Assembly: GCA_018398765.1 (NCBI GenBank)
Contig: JAHBMJ010002137.1
Span: forward strand, 1,503-21,099
Length of the DNA: 19,597 nucleotides
Source: Chromera velia
Lineage: Eukaryota; Sar; Chromeraceae
Reading direction: 5' to 3'
Each line of letters begins with the position of its first letter. The first letter of the stretch is position 1. The position numbers were made by a program, and so were the translations under genes. Below the pieces are notes generated by a model, which was not told the DNA's origin, searched no databases, and saw only the letters and a list, made by a program, of their open reading frames with translations. Shown here one piece after another: positions 1-8,308 of this stretch.

Positions 1-2
1 GT

Positions 3-2459
3 CTATCTACCGGGAATGGGGGGGGGAGAGGTATAATATCCGGCCCTACGAACACAGTAATCTTTGTTTTCCGCTCGCTTCTGTTGTCGCTTCTCAGTAA
101 GAAGAGAATGAGTGACAATCAGCTGAGGGCTTTGTCTATTTGTGAGAACGATCTGTTGTCTATCTGTAGCCTATTTCCTGTTTGCGGGGTATTAGGGGCG
201 GGGAGGGCAGTTTTTAATGCTAATGTGGACAGGTTGTGCGAATTAAAAGGGTGGTCCATCAGGAAGATTAAGGACACGAGAAGTAAAACGTTCCGTTTGC
301 CTCTGGCAGACTTCCCTCCTTTTTCTCGGTTTTATCGGTCAGTAATGAGGGAGTGGTGGAGGGAGGCCAGTATAGGAGGATCTTTGGGGGGGGTGGTTTT
401 GCCAGCCTGTTTGTGTAATCTACAGTAGGCGCTTGACAATTCCTACTCTGTTTGTGAGGGGGAGGGTGACGACGTAAATGGGGGAGGGGTGACTGAGGAA
501 TCTGTAGATGTGACGTGCACCGATGGTTCTGCATGCCCATGTCGATCCCTCGGGATTATGTATGGTGTGGACTGCCTTGATGGATATGTCTGCTCTCTGC
601 TCTCTCTTTCTCCTCGTCTCTGGTCTACTCTCTCTCTTCCCTCGAATTTCTCCGCTACTTCTAAGCTGTGGCCCGGGTATGGGGGGTGGAAAGGGATGAG
701 GAAGGGTTTGTTGTCTTTTTTATCGTACGTGAATGCACTCAGGGGAGGTCTTATAGGTCAAGGATGTAGGGGGCATGTGTTTGTATCTGCTGCTGCATGG
801 GCAGATCTACAATATCGTTGGCTCTCCATGTTAGAGGTGTATCGTTTAGGCCCCAAGTTGCCTGAGAAGGGGTCCGCGGTTGTGAAGGCGATGAAGGCTG
901 CGCTTGTCATTACACCCGTAGATAGAGCTAAGGGCGACTTAGCCTTCCTCTGCCGTCGGATGTATATTGCGTGTATGCGTAGGGCCTTCCTTGTAGATGC
1001 CGCATATGGTCAACTTACTCCAACGCAAATCGCTGATCGTGAGTCTCTGTTATTTGATCTATCTTTGTGTTCTGTCCCAATGAAGACATTCATGGCTTAG
1101 TTTGCGATTCCTAGCAGAACACGACATGAGTTTGGGACGGGGATTTTATGGCTAAAAAGGAAGTCTTGGGGGTTCGATGGTTTGGTTGTGGGCGGGTAGG
1201 ATACATTGAAATTTAGGCAGTTGGTTTCATATGCAAAGCACTGTTGGAAGGGGGTCTTTTCTTTTTTCTGCAAGGTTCTTAACGGACTCTTGAAATTTTT
1301 TGTACCACATTGTGATTTGAATTCTGTTTTCCAGTTTCAAGAAATGTTGGATGACTTCAACGTTGGGTTCGGACGGGTTGCAGACAGGGCGTCGTCTATG
1401 TGTACCTTACCGAGCTGGCCAATAGGTTCGGTTACAATTGCGGTGGATGACATCAAGGCGTACTTTCCGTCTTTACCCCGAGCTGACTTTTTGTCTTCTC
1501 TCGATGCTTTGGTTTGTTTTCTTTCTTCTTCTTCCAGGCATCGTTTTGCTGTGCTGAGAAAGAGTGCGGGCCCTGCTGTCGGGGAGGCATAGCTCACAAG
1601 GTGTGTGAAGAAGAAACAAGACGTTTTCCTCTCCACACACGCAAACCATGCACATGCTACCTGTGTTCCGTTGAGTTTGTTGTGTGATTTAATTAGAGTT
1701 TACTTTAATTCAAATACTATCCGGGTGTTGGGGGAGAGGGTTGCTCAGGTGGAGGGATTCCCGCAAGGGAGTCCGTGTTCACCTGGGGGCGCGCGTTTTT
1801 ATATTGCATGGAAGGAATATCAGAAAGCACTTCTCCTGAATGTCACTTCATGGCAGTCCTCTAAGTGGTTCATGAGGCGATACATGGACGATCGGACGTT
1901 GATGGCTCGTTCTGTTGCTCCCAATTTTCTTGGAAACGATCCTTTTATGCTTTCACTACAGCACTATAATTTCTACTATGGTACATGTGTTTTGGAGAGA
2001 CAATGTGGGAAGGAGGTTTTGGGTCTCTCTCTCTTCACTCTCGAGAGTGCCCCAGAAGTTGTTCTGTTCTCTCTAAAGAATCCGAATAGATCTGTTTTCT
2101 CCCCTTTCATTGATGGGTCTTTGGAAACTCCACATGGAAGTGACTTGTCATTACATTCTTCTGTTTATTTGCGTTCCCGTTTTGTTTATGGGAATGCGTG
2201 TGTGGTCAGCTGCTCTGCGTGTTCAGGTCTGATATGCAGGCACGTTACAAGAATGCTGTTATCCGCAAATCTACCCACCTATTTGATGGTAAGGGAGTTA
2301 TCATTAATGTTCGTTGAATTGCTGTCCTTGCGATGGCCTTTTAATTTTCTCAAGGAACAATATTTACGTGTTTTGGTCCGTACGGCCAGCACGGATCTGA
2401 TTGAAGAATGGTTGAATGAGATTGCATTTTTGGAGCGCTTTAGGCCAACGATGTATTGA
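3..2459 (+). pseudogene. Reverse transcriptase ORF, left copy, broken by four TAG codons
   Basis: One frame runs from position 3 to the stop ending at 2459, interrupted by TAG at 426-428, 1098-1100, 1197-1199 and 1590-1592. The first in-frame ATG in the window is at 108, but the frame is open upstream, so the true start may lie outside. RT signatures in order: a finger region with VITPVDRAKGDLAF near 910-950; LVSYAKHCWKG after 1218; motif A AVDDIKAYFPS at 1440-1472; motif B GFPQGSPCSPGG at 1755-1790; catalytic YMDD at 1881-1892. The protein would copy element RNA into DNA. Against the right copy, the TAGs at 1098, 1197 and 1590 replace CAG, TGG and TGG. A 21-bp in-frame deletion (seven codons, GGSVFMK) lies just after 1560. 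No endonuclease or RNase H was recognised after the RT. Confidence 0.8.
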
Positions 2460-2959
2460 ATATGTTTACATGTGTATCTTCCTTATTTCGATTCTTTTTG
2501 TCCTATTGATCTTCGATCGAACGTCTCTTTTACGTAGCACACAGAGCCAGAAGCGATAGAAAAAAGACAGTGGCGAGACCGAAGGGGGGGGTCGCGCGTG
2601 ATGTTGTGTGTTGGAATTGCGGTTGCTCGTCTGGCATGTCAGGATTGAGAGTGTGCGCATTGGTACTGCGGCCTGTGCCAGGACGATTTTAAATTGTGCG
2701 CGCGACCGATCGTTCACGGGGTGGTGTTTGAGCCATGCCGAGATTTATTGATTTTTCGCGCCGTACGTGTATTTGGCATCGAATTGGCATGCATCCGTCT
2801 ATCTATACATGCGTACTGAGATACAGGCATGTGAGATTTCGAGTAGAAGGACTGCTCTTCCACTGAACACAGTGCTGCCGCCTACTAGCACAGTGCGGAG
2901 ACGGTTAGGACATACGTTACAGCTGTCTGAAGTAACGCAATTTCTAAGGTAACACTAAT
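731..2959. repeat. Left arm of a 2.2-kb inverted repeat (partner 16961-19210)
   Basis: The arm is collinear with the reverse complement of 16961-19210. It starts at GAATGCACTC (731-740; partner 19201-19210) and ends at 2959 (partner 16961). Lengths are 2,229 and 2,250 bp; the 21-bp difference equals the single deletion seen near 1560. The arm is the shared part of two retroelement insertions rather than a separate element. Confidence 0.9.
2460..2959 (+). other. 3' region of the left RT element (probable 3' UTR)
   Basis: About 500 bp follow the RT stop and are nearly identical to 16961-17460 in the inverted copy, so they belong to the element. I found 13 differences by eye, all transitions. 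Open frames on either strand are short and are conserved only because the repeat is conserved. Two neighbouring frames at about 2612-2700 give Cys-rich peptides (CWNCGC and WYCGLC) that could be the remains of a zinc finger, but both copies need a frame change to join them. Confidence 0.6.
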
Positions 2960-3062
2960 CATGTACGCTATGTGGCCCAGGTCCCCCATCCGGCCCACAT
3001 CTGCCTGATGCTTGCCAGCCCTTTATTACTTAGTCTTCTTATTAGGCAGAATGCTCCTCACA
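2960..3062 (-). repeat. Truncated 3' LTR of the gypsy element
   Basis: This stretch aligns with 8193-8308 in the same orientation, apart from a 13-bp gap (extra CTAGATTACTCAG-like bases near 8268 in the 5' LTR). On the element strand it begins TGTGAG, the expected TG terminus, and carries an AATAAA-type signal (TAATAAAGGGCT). Similarity runs up to 2960 and stops where the RT element's 3' end begins, as expected if that element inserted within the LTR. A weak purine-rich tract (GAAAGGCAGGCAAG on the minus strand, 3063-3076) abuts the LTR start and could be the polypurine tract. Confidence 0.65.
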
Positions 3063-3265
3063 CTTGCCTGCCTTTCAAACCAACGTCCACGCTTGGCTCT
3101 GAAGACTGACATATTAATCATGTATCCATCGAGCGATCGGACAATCAATTCTCATGCCTATCTATCTTCTCATCAAGCGCCTATCTAGCATGCCCTCGAG
3201 CGATCGAGTCATCATCATACATTGTCTCTCACCCTATGCCTTTCCTCCCTTACACTGCCCGTCTG
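3063..3265 (-). other. Untranslated stretch between pol and 3' LTR
   Basis: About 200 bp between the chromodomain stop (3266-3268) and the 3' LTR. No reading frame of note. It contains TCGAGCGATCG twice (around 3129 and 3196). This is the expected place for the 3' UTR and polypurine tract. Confidence 0.4.
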
Positions 3266-6247
3266 TCATTTTTCTTTCCTTTTAAAATCAGCGATCCTTT
3301 CTTTTGCTCTCTCAAAATTCTTCGCTAGCTCCCACGAAGCATCCTTCACTCCAAACCCTTTTCATTTGACTAAATAATGCTGCTTCCTCGAAATTCTCTT
3401 GCTGTCTAAAATTCTATCTACCTCATACTCAGGGCCCTTGAACCTCGGAAGTCTAACTGCAGGTGGAGGGTCACCCGGCTCTCTCACATACTTTTTTAGA
3501 TAGTTCACATTTACGACAGGATGAATGCAAACTCCGGTTAGGAAAATCAACTCATACGCTCCCCGTGTGATTGCCCTCTCTACCTCAAAAGGACCAAACC
3601 ACACAGGCTGAAGCTTCCTCTTTATTCCCTCTGGCCTTCTTTCTTATTCGAAAAATTCTCTATGCACCAACACCCAATCTCCTGGACCCAATTCCAGTTC
3701 CCTATGATGACGATCATAGTAGCGAGCTGCCGTCTCCCTTGCTCACTCCAGGCACTCCTTCGCTTGTGCCATCTCTGCCTTGTATCATGCGGCGAAGTCA
3801 GCTGCTGCTGGAGATAGCGAACTTCCCCGAACAGGCACTGCAGGCAGTCGGATTGGATCAAAACCATGCACAAATCTAAATAGTGAGAGACCTGTCACTA
3901 GATACACACTGTCTCTATATGCAAACTGACATGCCGGCAAAACCTCGGCCCAGTCTTCTTGATGGTCTATCACGAAACACCTCAACATCCCTCTGATCGT
4001 TCTGTTGTCTCTCTCTGTCTGTCCATCTGTCTGCGGGTGTCTAGAAGAGCTCATCTTGATTTTTGATTTCCAGAGTCTTTGCAATTCTTGCTAAAATGCA
4101 GAGATGAAGTGAAGATTGTGATCAAAGAGAAGAGAACGAAACATACCGACCGAGCACACTACTCTCTCAAATATAATCGATGCTGTCTCTTCTTCCGTGA
4201 CCTCTTCCCACACCGGGATAAAAAATACATCCTTTGACAAACGATTAACAACAGAGAGAATTCTATCCACAATTCTTTCCCAGTATACCGTTCTCGGCAG
4301 ACCAAACAGGAAGTCGAGAGAAAGAGATTCATACGGACACTCAGGGATAGGTAAAGGATTGAGCAGACCAGGTCTTTTCTGGGTGGAATGTTTTGCTCTC
4401 TGACAGGCATCACACTGAGCCATATACTTCTTGACTGATAAATACATGTTGGGCCAGTAAAACTTACTGTTCAGCTTGAGAAATGTCTTTTCTGGCCCCA
4501 GATGTCCTCTGACCACCATGTCATGATACTCGGAGATCATCTGCCTCTGTAGAACATCAGTCGGAATGGCCAATCTGTCTTTAAAATAAACAAAGCCATC
4601 AATAAGAGTGAATAGTTGAATTTTTATTCTCAAGTGTCGAGGCACAGGTACCTCTGGATGCTTCAATACTTCGATGAGCTCCTGAAAGAATCTTTCTTTT
4701 TTGTATCCTCCTTTCACTTCCTTCAAGAACTCTTCATTCATATTCAATCTCATCTCAATGCCTGCCAACAGTCCTTTTGCTTCCTTTTTTTCTTCCTTTT
4801 TCTTTTCAGTCTTTTCTTTCACTCCCTGCTTTTGCTCAGTTCTCATAGGCTTTTTGCTCAATGCATCTGCTACCCGATTCTTGCTTCCAGGCACATATCA
4901 AGGCGTAAAATCTATCTAGTCTAACAACAAAACCCAACAACGCATGCGAGGAGACATTTGTATTCGATCGGCGGTCAACGTAACTGTCTTCAAACTTTTA
5001 TGATCACCCCATACCTGGGTCATACACAAAACGTACGGACGCCAGATCTTGACTGGGAACACACAAGCAAGGAACTCCTTGTCTCTGATATAGTAGTTCT
5101 TCTCTGCTGGGCTCATTGTTCTTGAAGCAAATGCACACGGCCGAAAGAATCCGATCCTGACACGTAGATCCTTCTATATGAGCACAGCAGCAACAATCGC
5201 AGTCTTTTCATACGCATCAGCAAAAATTTCGAATGAACGAGTAGGATCAGGAATGTACAATTCAGTCACCTGTTTGACTGCTTCTTTGACTGCCTCAAAA
5301 CTCGCCTGCTGCTCTTCTTTCCACTCAAACTTCACCGTCTTTTTCAGCAAACAAAAAAGAGGCACAGCTTTTTTGCTGAATTCAAACACAAAACGTCTCA
5401 CCCAAGAAGCCAAACCAAGAAAAGAATGCAACTCACTCATATTTTTGGGCACTGGCCAGTTTTCTATCTCTTCTGTTTTCTTTGTCTCTGGCCTCACTCC
5501 TTTCTCTGAGATCCTCAGCCCCAAGAATGTTACCTCTCTTTGAAAAAAATGATACTTCGACAGCTTTGCAAACAGATTTGCCTGTCTGAGGAGAAAAAGA
5601 ACATGAGAGACATGCCGTTTATGTTTCTCTCTTGTCTTTGAATAAATTAGAATATCATCCAAAAATACAGATACATACCGATCAAGGCACTCCCTCAACA
5701 TATACTGAATCAATCGCATGGCTGCGGAGGGGGCCTTCATTAATCCAAAAGAGACCACCAGCCATTCATAATTCCCATACCTCATCGTGAAGGCTGTTTT
5801 GGGCACGTCTTTCTCTCTCATTCTCATCTGATGGTAGTACTGCCGAAGATCAAGAGCTATGAAAAATTTTGCCCTATACAGCCTATCGATCAAATCTTGA
5901 GGATGAGGCAATGGATGCTTGTCCTTCACTGTGATTCTATTTAATGCTGTATAGTCATAACACATCCTCACTATCCCATTCTTTTTTGCCACAAACAAAA
6001 CTAGTGCTGCAAAAAGAAAACAAGACGGTCGAATGAATCCTTGCTTCAAGTATATAATAACTTGCTTCCTCAATTTATCCAGCTCACCCAAAGAGAGACG
6101 ATAGGGTGGGCAAGCTGGAGGCGGGTGTCCTGGTTTAAGATCTATCTTGAACTTAAGTCCTTCCCCCCTGGACGGCGGAAACCTTGTCAAGGAATCAAGA
6201 AAGAGAGATGCATTGTTTACCACAATTCTCTTTACGTCGATCGGCAT
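3266..6247 (-). pseudogene. pol: Gypsy pol: RT, RNase H, integrase, chromodomain; eight premature stops
   Basis: A single minus-strand frame carries, in order: gypsy RT with motif A (FIALDLRQYYHQ) and catalytic FLDD (5654-5659); RNase H with FADAYEK, DKEFLA and GDHKSLK; the linker PGSKNRVADALS; the integrase H2C2 zinc finger (H..H, CDAC around 4400-4500); the integrase core with D in SLDFLFG, D in LFDHNLHF and E in HPQTDGQTERDN; the GPFEV module; and a chromodomain (YEVDRIL...YLVK, then KGFGVKDASWEL). Premature stops start the codons ending at 5174, 4916, 4898, 4091, 3785, 3743, 3644 and 3362. By family alignment several stand where Trp or Gln is expected, for example TGA at 3364-3362 in YLVKW and TAG at 4093-4091 in a conserved Trp position. 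I saw no frameshift in this stretch. Another TAG precedes the RT near 6260, so the true start of pol is unclear. Confidence 0.85.
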
Positions 6248-6827
6248 GGTCGATTTCTAGGGGGCCGCACTCCAGATGCCCCCCCTGCTTTAGCTATATC
6301 TCTTAAAATGTTATAGATAGAATATGAAGAAATTAACCATTAAAACTAACATATAAAGCAGATTTTTAAACATTATGTTGGGCTAGTTAAAACTTTGTTT
6401 TTCAAATGTTGGGCTACGTTTTTATCCCCCCCAGCTCTGTCGCCAGGTTCTGTTGGGCTTAGGGTCTGTTGGGCTGTGTTGGGCCTGTTGGGCGGTGCCC
6501 AACAGTACAAATGGCCCAACAGCAGCCCAACATCACTTTAAAGTGCACAACAGACATTGTAGAGCCTTTTAGACCAACTAAAAAGCATGCAATCAAGACA
6601 ACCAAAATTAAAGCTCAATGTTGCTTCAATATGAGCTTTATACTCTTTATCTTTTACCTCTTCCTTCCACCTCTTCCTCTCCACTGTGACTGGCTCAGAG
6701 GTGGCCATGCTTGGACGGTCGGGAATGGAGCTCCAAACCCTCTGCAATCTCCCTGATATCCGCCTCTGCCCTGCCCCCATCCCCCCTACCTGAAGTCTCC
6801 ACGGAATCTCCCATAGTCCTACAAGTC
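6248..6827 (-). other. Gag-pol gap with no recognisable protease
   Basis: Between the end of the gag zinc-knuckle frame and the RT lie about 580 bp. One minus frame just downstream of the knuckle reads a Gly/Arg/Gln-rich stretch (GDWRGFGAPFPT) that could be a gag tail, then stops accumulate. No D-[ST]-G protease motif was seen in any minus frame. The left half is occupied by the TGTTGGGC cluster at 6376-6532, so an insertion or replacement of the protease region is possible. Confidence 0.5.
6376..6532. repeat. Cluster of nine TGTTGGGC motifs forming a hairpin
   Basis: TGTTGGGC occurs at 6376, 6407, 6451, 6467, 6477 and 6486, and its complement GCCCAACA at 6497, 6514 and 6525. The last three forward copies can pair with the three inverted copies around a GGT turn at 6494-6496, giving a blockwise stem. 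The motif was not noticed elsewhere in the window. Its nature (a small inserted element or a local expansion) is unknown. Confidence 0.8.
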
Positions 6828-7872
6828 CTAAGGGTTCCCTCCACTAGTGAGTCTCCACATTCCAGAGAAGTTTCCGCCGAGTCCAGAGAAGGGACCTGAA
6901 CACTGCCTAGCAGTATGCCCTGCGAGGCAGCATCTGAAACACCATCCCTCTACAATACAGAGAGACTTCTCTGCCAGTGTGAGTGATGGTAGGAGTTGAC
7001 GGACCCCACACAGGTCTATCGAGGTCCATGGGGATGGGCCTTTCCTCTTGTCCCAGTGGAGAGTTGCGTCGGGCACTCTCCCTACCACTCTCGAAGGCAC
7101 TCAGCCTTTGGAAGTCTCGTGTCCCGCCTCGCTGTCCTTCTCCACCAGAGAGAAAGACCTCAAGCTTGCTTGCCGTCTTCATGACGATGACCAAGTTGAC
7201 CGAATACGTCTTGTTTGTTTCAAGGCGGACATCTGCTGGCAAACCAGAAATGTAGTCTTCGACGATGTCTTCTTTGATCAACCGGCCCTTCAGTTTCGCA
7301 ACAAGCGGCTTGAATCGCTTGTTATAGTTGTCGACCCCAGCTCCAGTGCATCGGCACTTCTTTAGGTCCTTTCTGGCCTTCTGTCTGGCCAGTATGTCTG
7401 AATAGAGCTCGATGAGGGCAGCCTTCAACGTCTCCCAGTTCTGGAATGGTCTGTTCTCAACCTCATAGAGGTCAAACCATTCTTTCAGGTTCTGGGACAT
7501 TCTGTTCTTTACCACCAGTACCTTGTCCAGGTCCAACACTTTTTCAAGTTTGTAGAAGTCTTCTACGTCTTTCAACCACCTGGTCAGCTTGGCTCGCACT
7601 CCAGAGAACAGAGCAGGGGCCTCGCACAGCTCTAGGCACAGCTTCATGTAGTGCGACGAGGATGCGGTTGTACTTTGGGCTGATGCAATGGCAGGTGACA
7701 TCACCGTTGCCTGGACAGATTCCTGAGGGGCTTGAGAAACAAGTAATTGCAGAGTTTTTCCATGCAGGTTTTCAAGGTTTTGCATCGCCTGTATAGAGTC
7801 AATCTGCTGAGATAGTCCTTCAATAGCCCTGATGATCTGCAGAATCCCCGGAGCCGGTACATCCTCTGTCAC
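6828..7872 (-). pseudogene. gag: Gypsy gag with CCHC zinc knuckle, frameshifted
   Basis: The first frame (7872 to 6907) encodes a retrotransposon Gag: a Gln-rich N-terminal part, then the capsid-like core (ALFSGVRAKLTRWLKDVEDF; NWETLKAALIELY; YISGLP near the end of the core). The zinc knuckle CFRCCLAGHTARQC (C-x2-C-x4-H-x4-C, 6900-6941) lies in a different frame that ends at 6828, so a one-base-type shift between about 6950 and 7000 separates it from the core. Gag would form the virus-like particle and bind element RNA through the knuckle. The frame lacks an ATG at its head; 7872 is a GTG and the frame is open back to a TAG near 7980, so the original start may be mutated or lie at an internal Met. 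Confidence 0.75.
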
Positions 7873-7968
7873 ACCTTCTATCGATGTATGGAGTCGACAG
7901 TTGGTAGACTGAACCAGTCTGAGTACACTGAATTCAATAAGAGCGCTCTCCCTTAACTGAGGGTGGAA

Positions 7969-7986
7969 CGAGGCTCTAAACTACCA
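7969..7986 (-). promoter_or_regulatory. Probable primer-binding site of the gypsy element
   Basis: On the minus strand TGGTAGTTTAGAGCCTCG begins two bases after the LTR end (CTTACA, then TC). It resembles the TGGTATCAGAGCC type of PBS, complementary to initiator Met-tRNA, with a short internal difference. Position next to the LTR supports the call; the exact primer tRNA is not established. Confidence 0.5.
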
Positions 7987-7988
7987 GA

Positions 7989-8308
7989 TGTAAGCTGTTT
8001 TATAGGAGTCTTAGTAATATCAGATATAGGTGGTTAAAGTCTGACAGACATCGGTTAGTTTGGTCTAGCAGTTAATGTCAATCTCGAGCATTCTTAGTGA
8101 TGACGTCAAGCAGACACATCAAGCATGCACTTCACTAAAATCACTTAATGAAAGCATGCCCGACTTCATGATGCACGGCCTCGTGATACACCCATGCATG
8201 TTATATGGCCCGGGTTCCCCATCTGGCCCACATCTGCCTAACGCTTGCCAGCCCTTTATTACTCAGCTAGATTACTCAGTCTTCTTATTAGACGGAATGC
8301 CTCTCACA
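7989..8308 (-). repeat. 5' LTR of the gypsy element
   Basis: About 320 bp, beginning TGTGAG and ending CTTACA on the element strand (TG...CA termini). The first 116 bp (8308-8193) match the truncated 3' LTR at 2960-3062. The remaining 204 bp have no second copy in the window, so the inner boundary rests on the CA terminus and the PBS-like site two bases further on. It contains TAATAAAGGGCT, a possible polyadenylation signal. Confidence 0.55.

Larger units (their letters stand above)
1..2959 (+). mobile_element. Non-LTR-type RT retroelement, left copy (5' end outside window)
   Basis: The 3' end is fixed at 2959 by comparison with the inverted copy at 16961-19210: both end in the same run, TCTAAGGTAACACTAAT, and then diverge. 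The reading frame is open from position 3, so the element probably extends beyond the left edge. It holds one long RT frame followed by a 500-bp 3' region and has no poly(A) tail at its end. Immediately after it, sequence homologous to the gypsy 5' LTR begins at 2960, so this copy appears to sit inside the gypsy 3' LTR. No endonuclease domain (GIY-YIG, APE or restriction-like) was recognised. The family is uncertain; the RT resembles Penelope-like and related algal retroelements more than LINEs, by motif impression only. Confidence 0.75.
2960..8308 (-). mobile_element. Degenerate Ty3/gypsy chromovirus retrotransposon
   Basis: Read on the minus strand the order is 5' LTR (7989-8308), a PBS-like site, gag (7872-6828), pol (about 6247-3266: RT, RNase H, integrase, chromodomain), a 3' untranslated stretch and a 3' LTR fragment (3062-2960). 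This is the classic Ty3/gypsy order, with the C-terminal chromodomain of chromoviruses. No aspartic protease DTG/DSG motif was found between gag and RT. The 3' LTR is cut off where the RT element begins. No target-site duplication can be checked, because the far end of the 3' LTR is not in the window. With eight premature stops in pol and a gag frameshift, the copy cannot be autonomous. Confidence 0.85.

Noticed and set aside
2767-2952. A 61-residue frame found in both RT copies as a conserved small gene
   Set aside because: It is conserved because the whole 2.2-kb repeat is conserved; it starts inside the 3' region and has no recognisable domain.
2962-3062. A complete 101-bp LTR with a 114-bp partner at 8195-8308
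   Set aside because: Both ends could be read as TG...CA, but similarity stops exactly at the RT element boundary, and a PBS-like site lies at 7969-7986, so a 320-bp LTR with a truncated partner fits better. The short-LTR model is not fully excluded.
3-6247. A reassigned genetic code that would read the in-frame stops in the RT and pol frames
   Set aside because: TAG stands at both Gln and Trp sites and TGA at Trp-like and Arg-like sites, and the two RT copies show sense codons at each other's stops. The intact kinase has no internal stops. Mutation explains this better.
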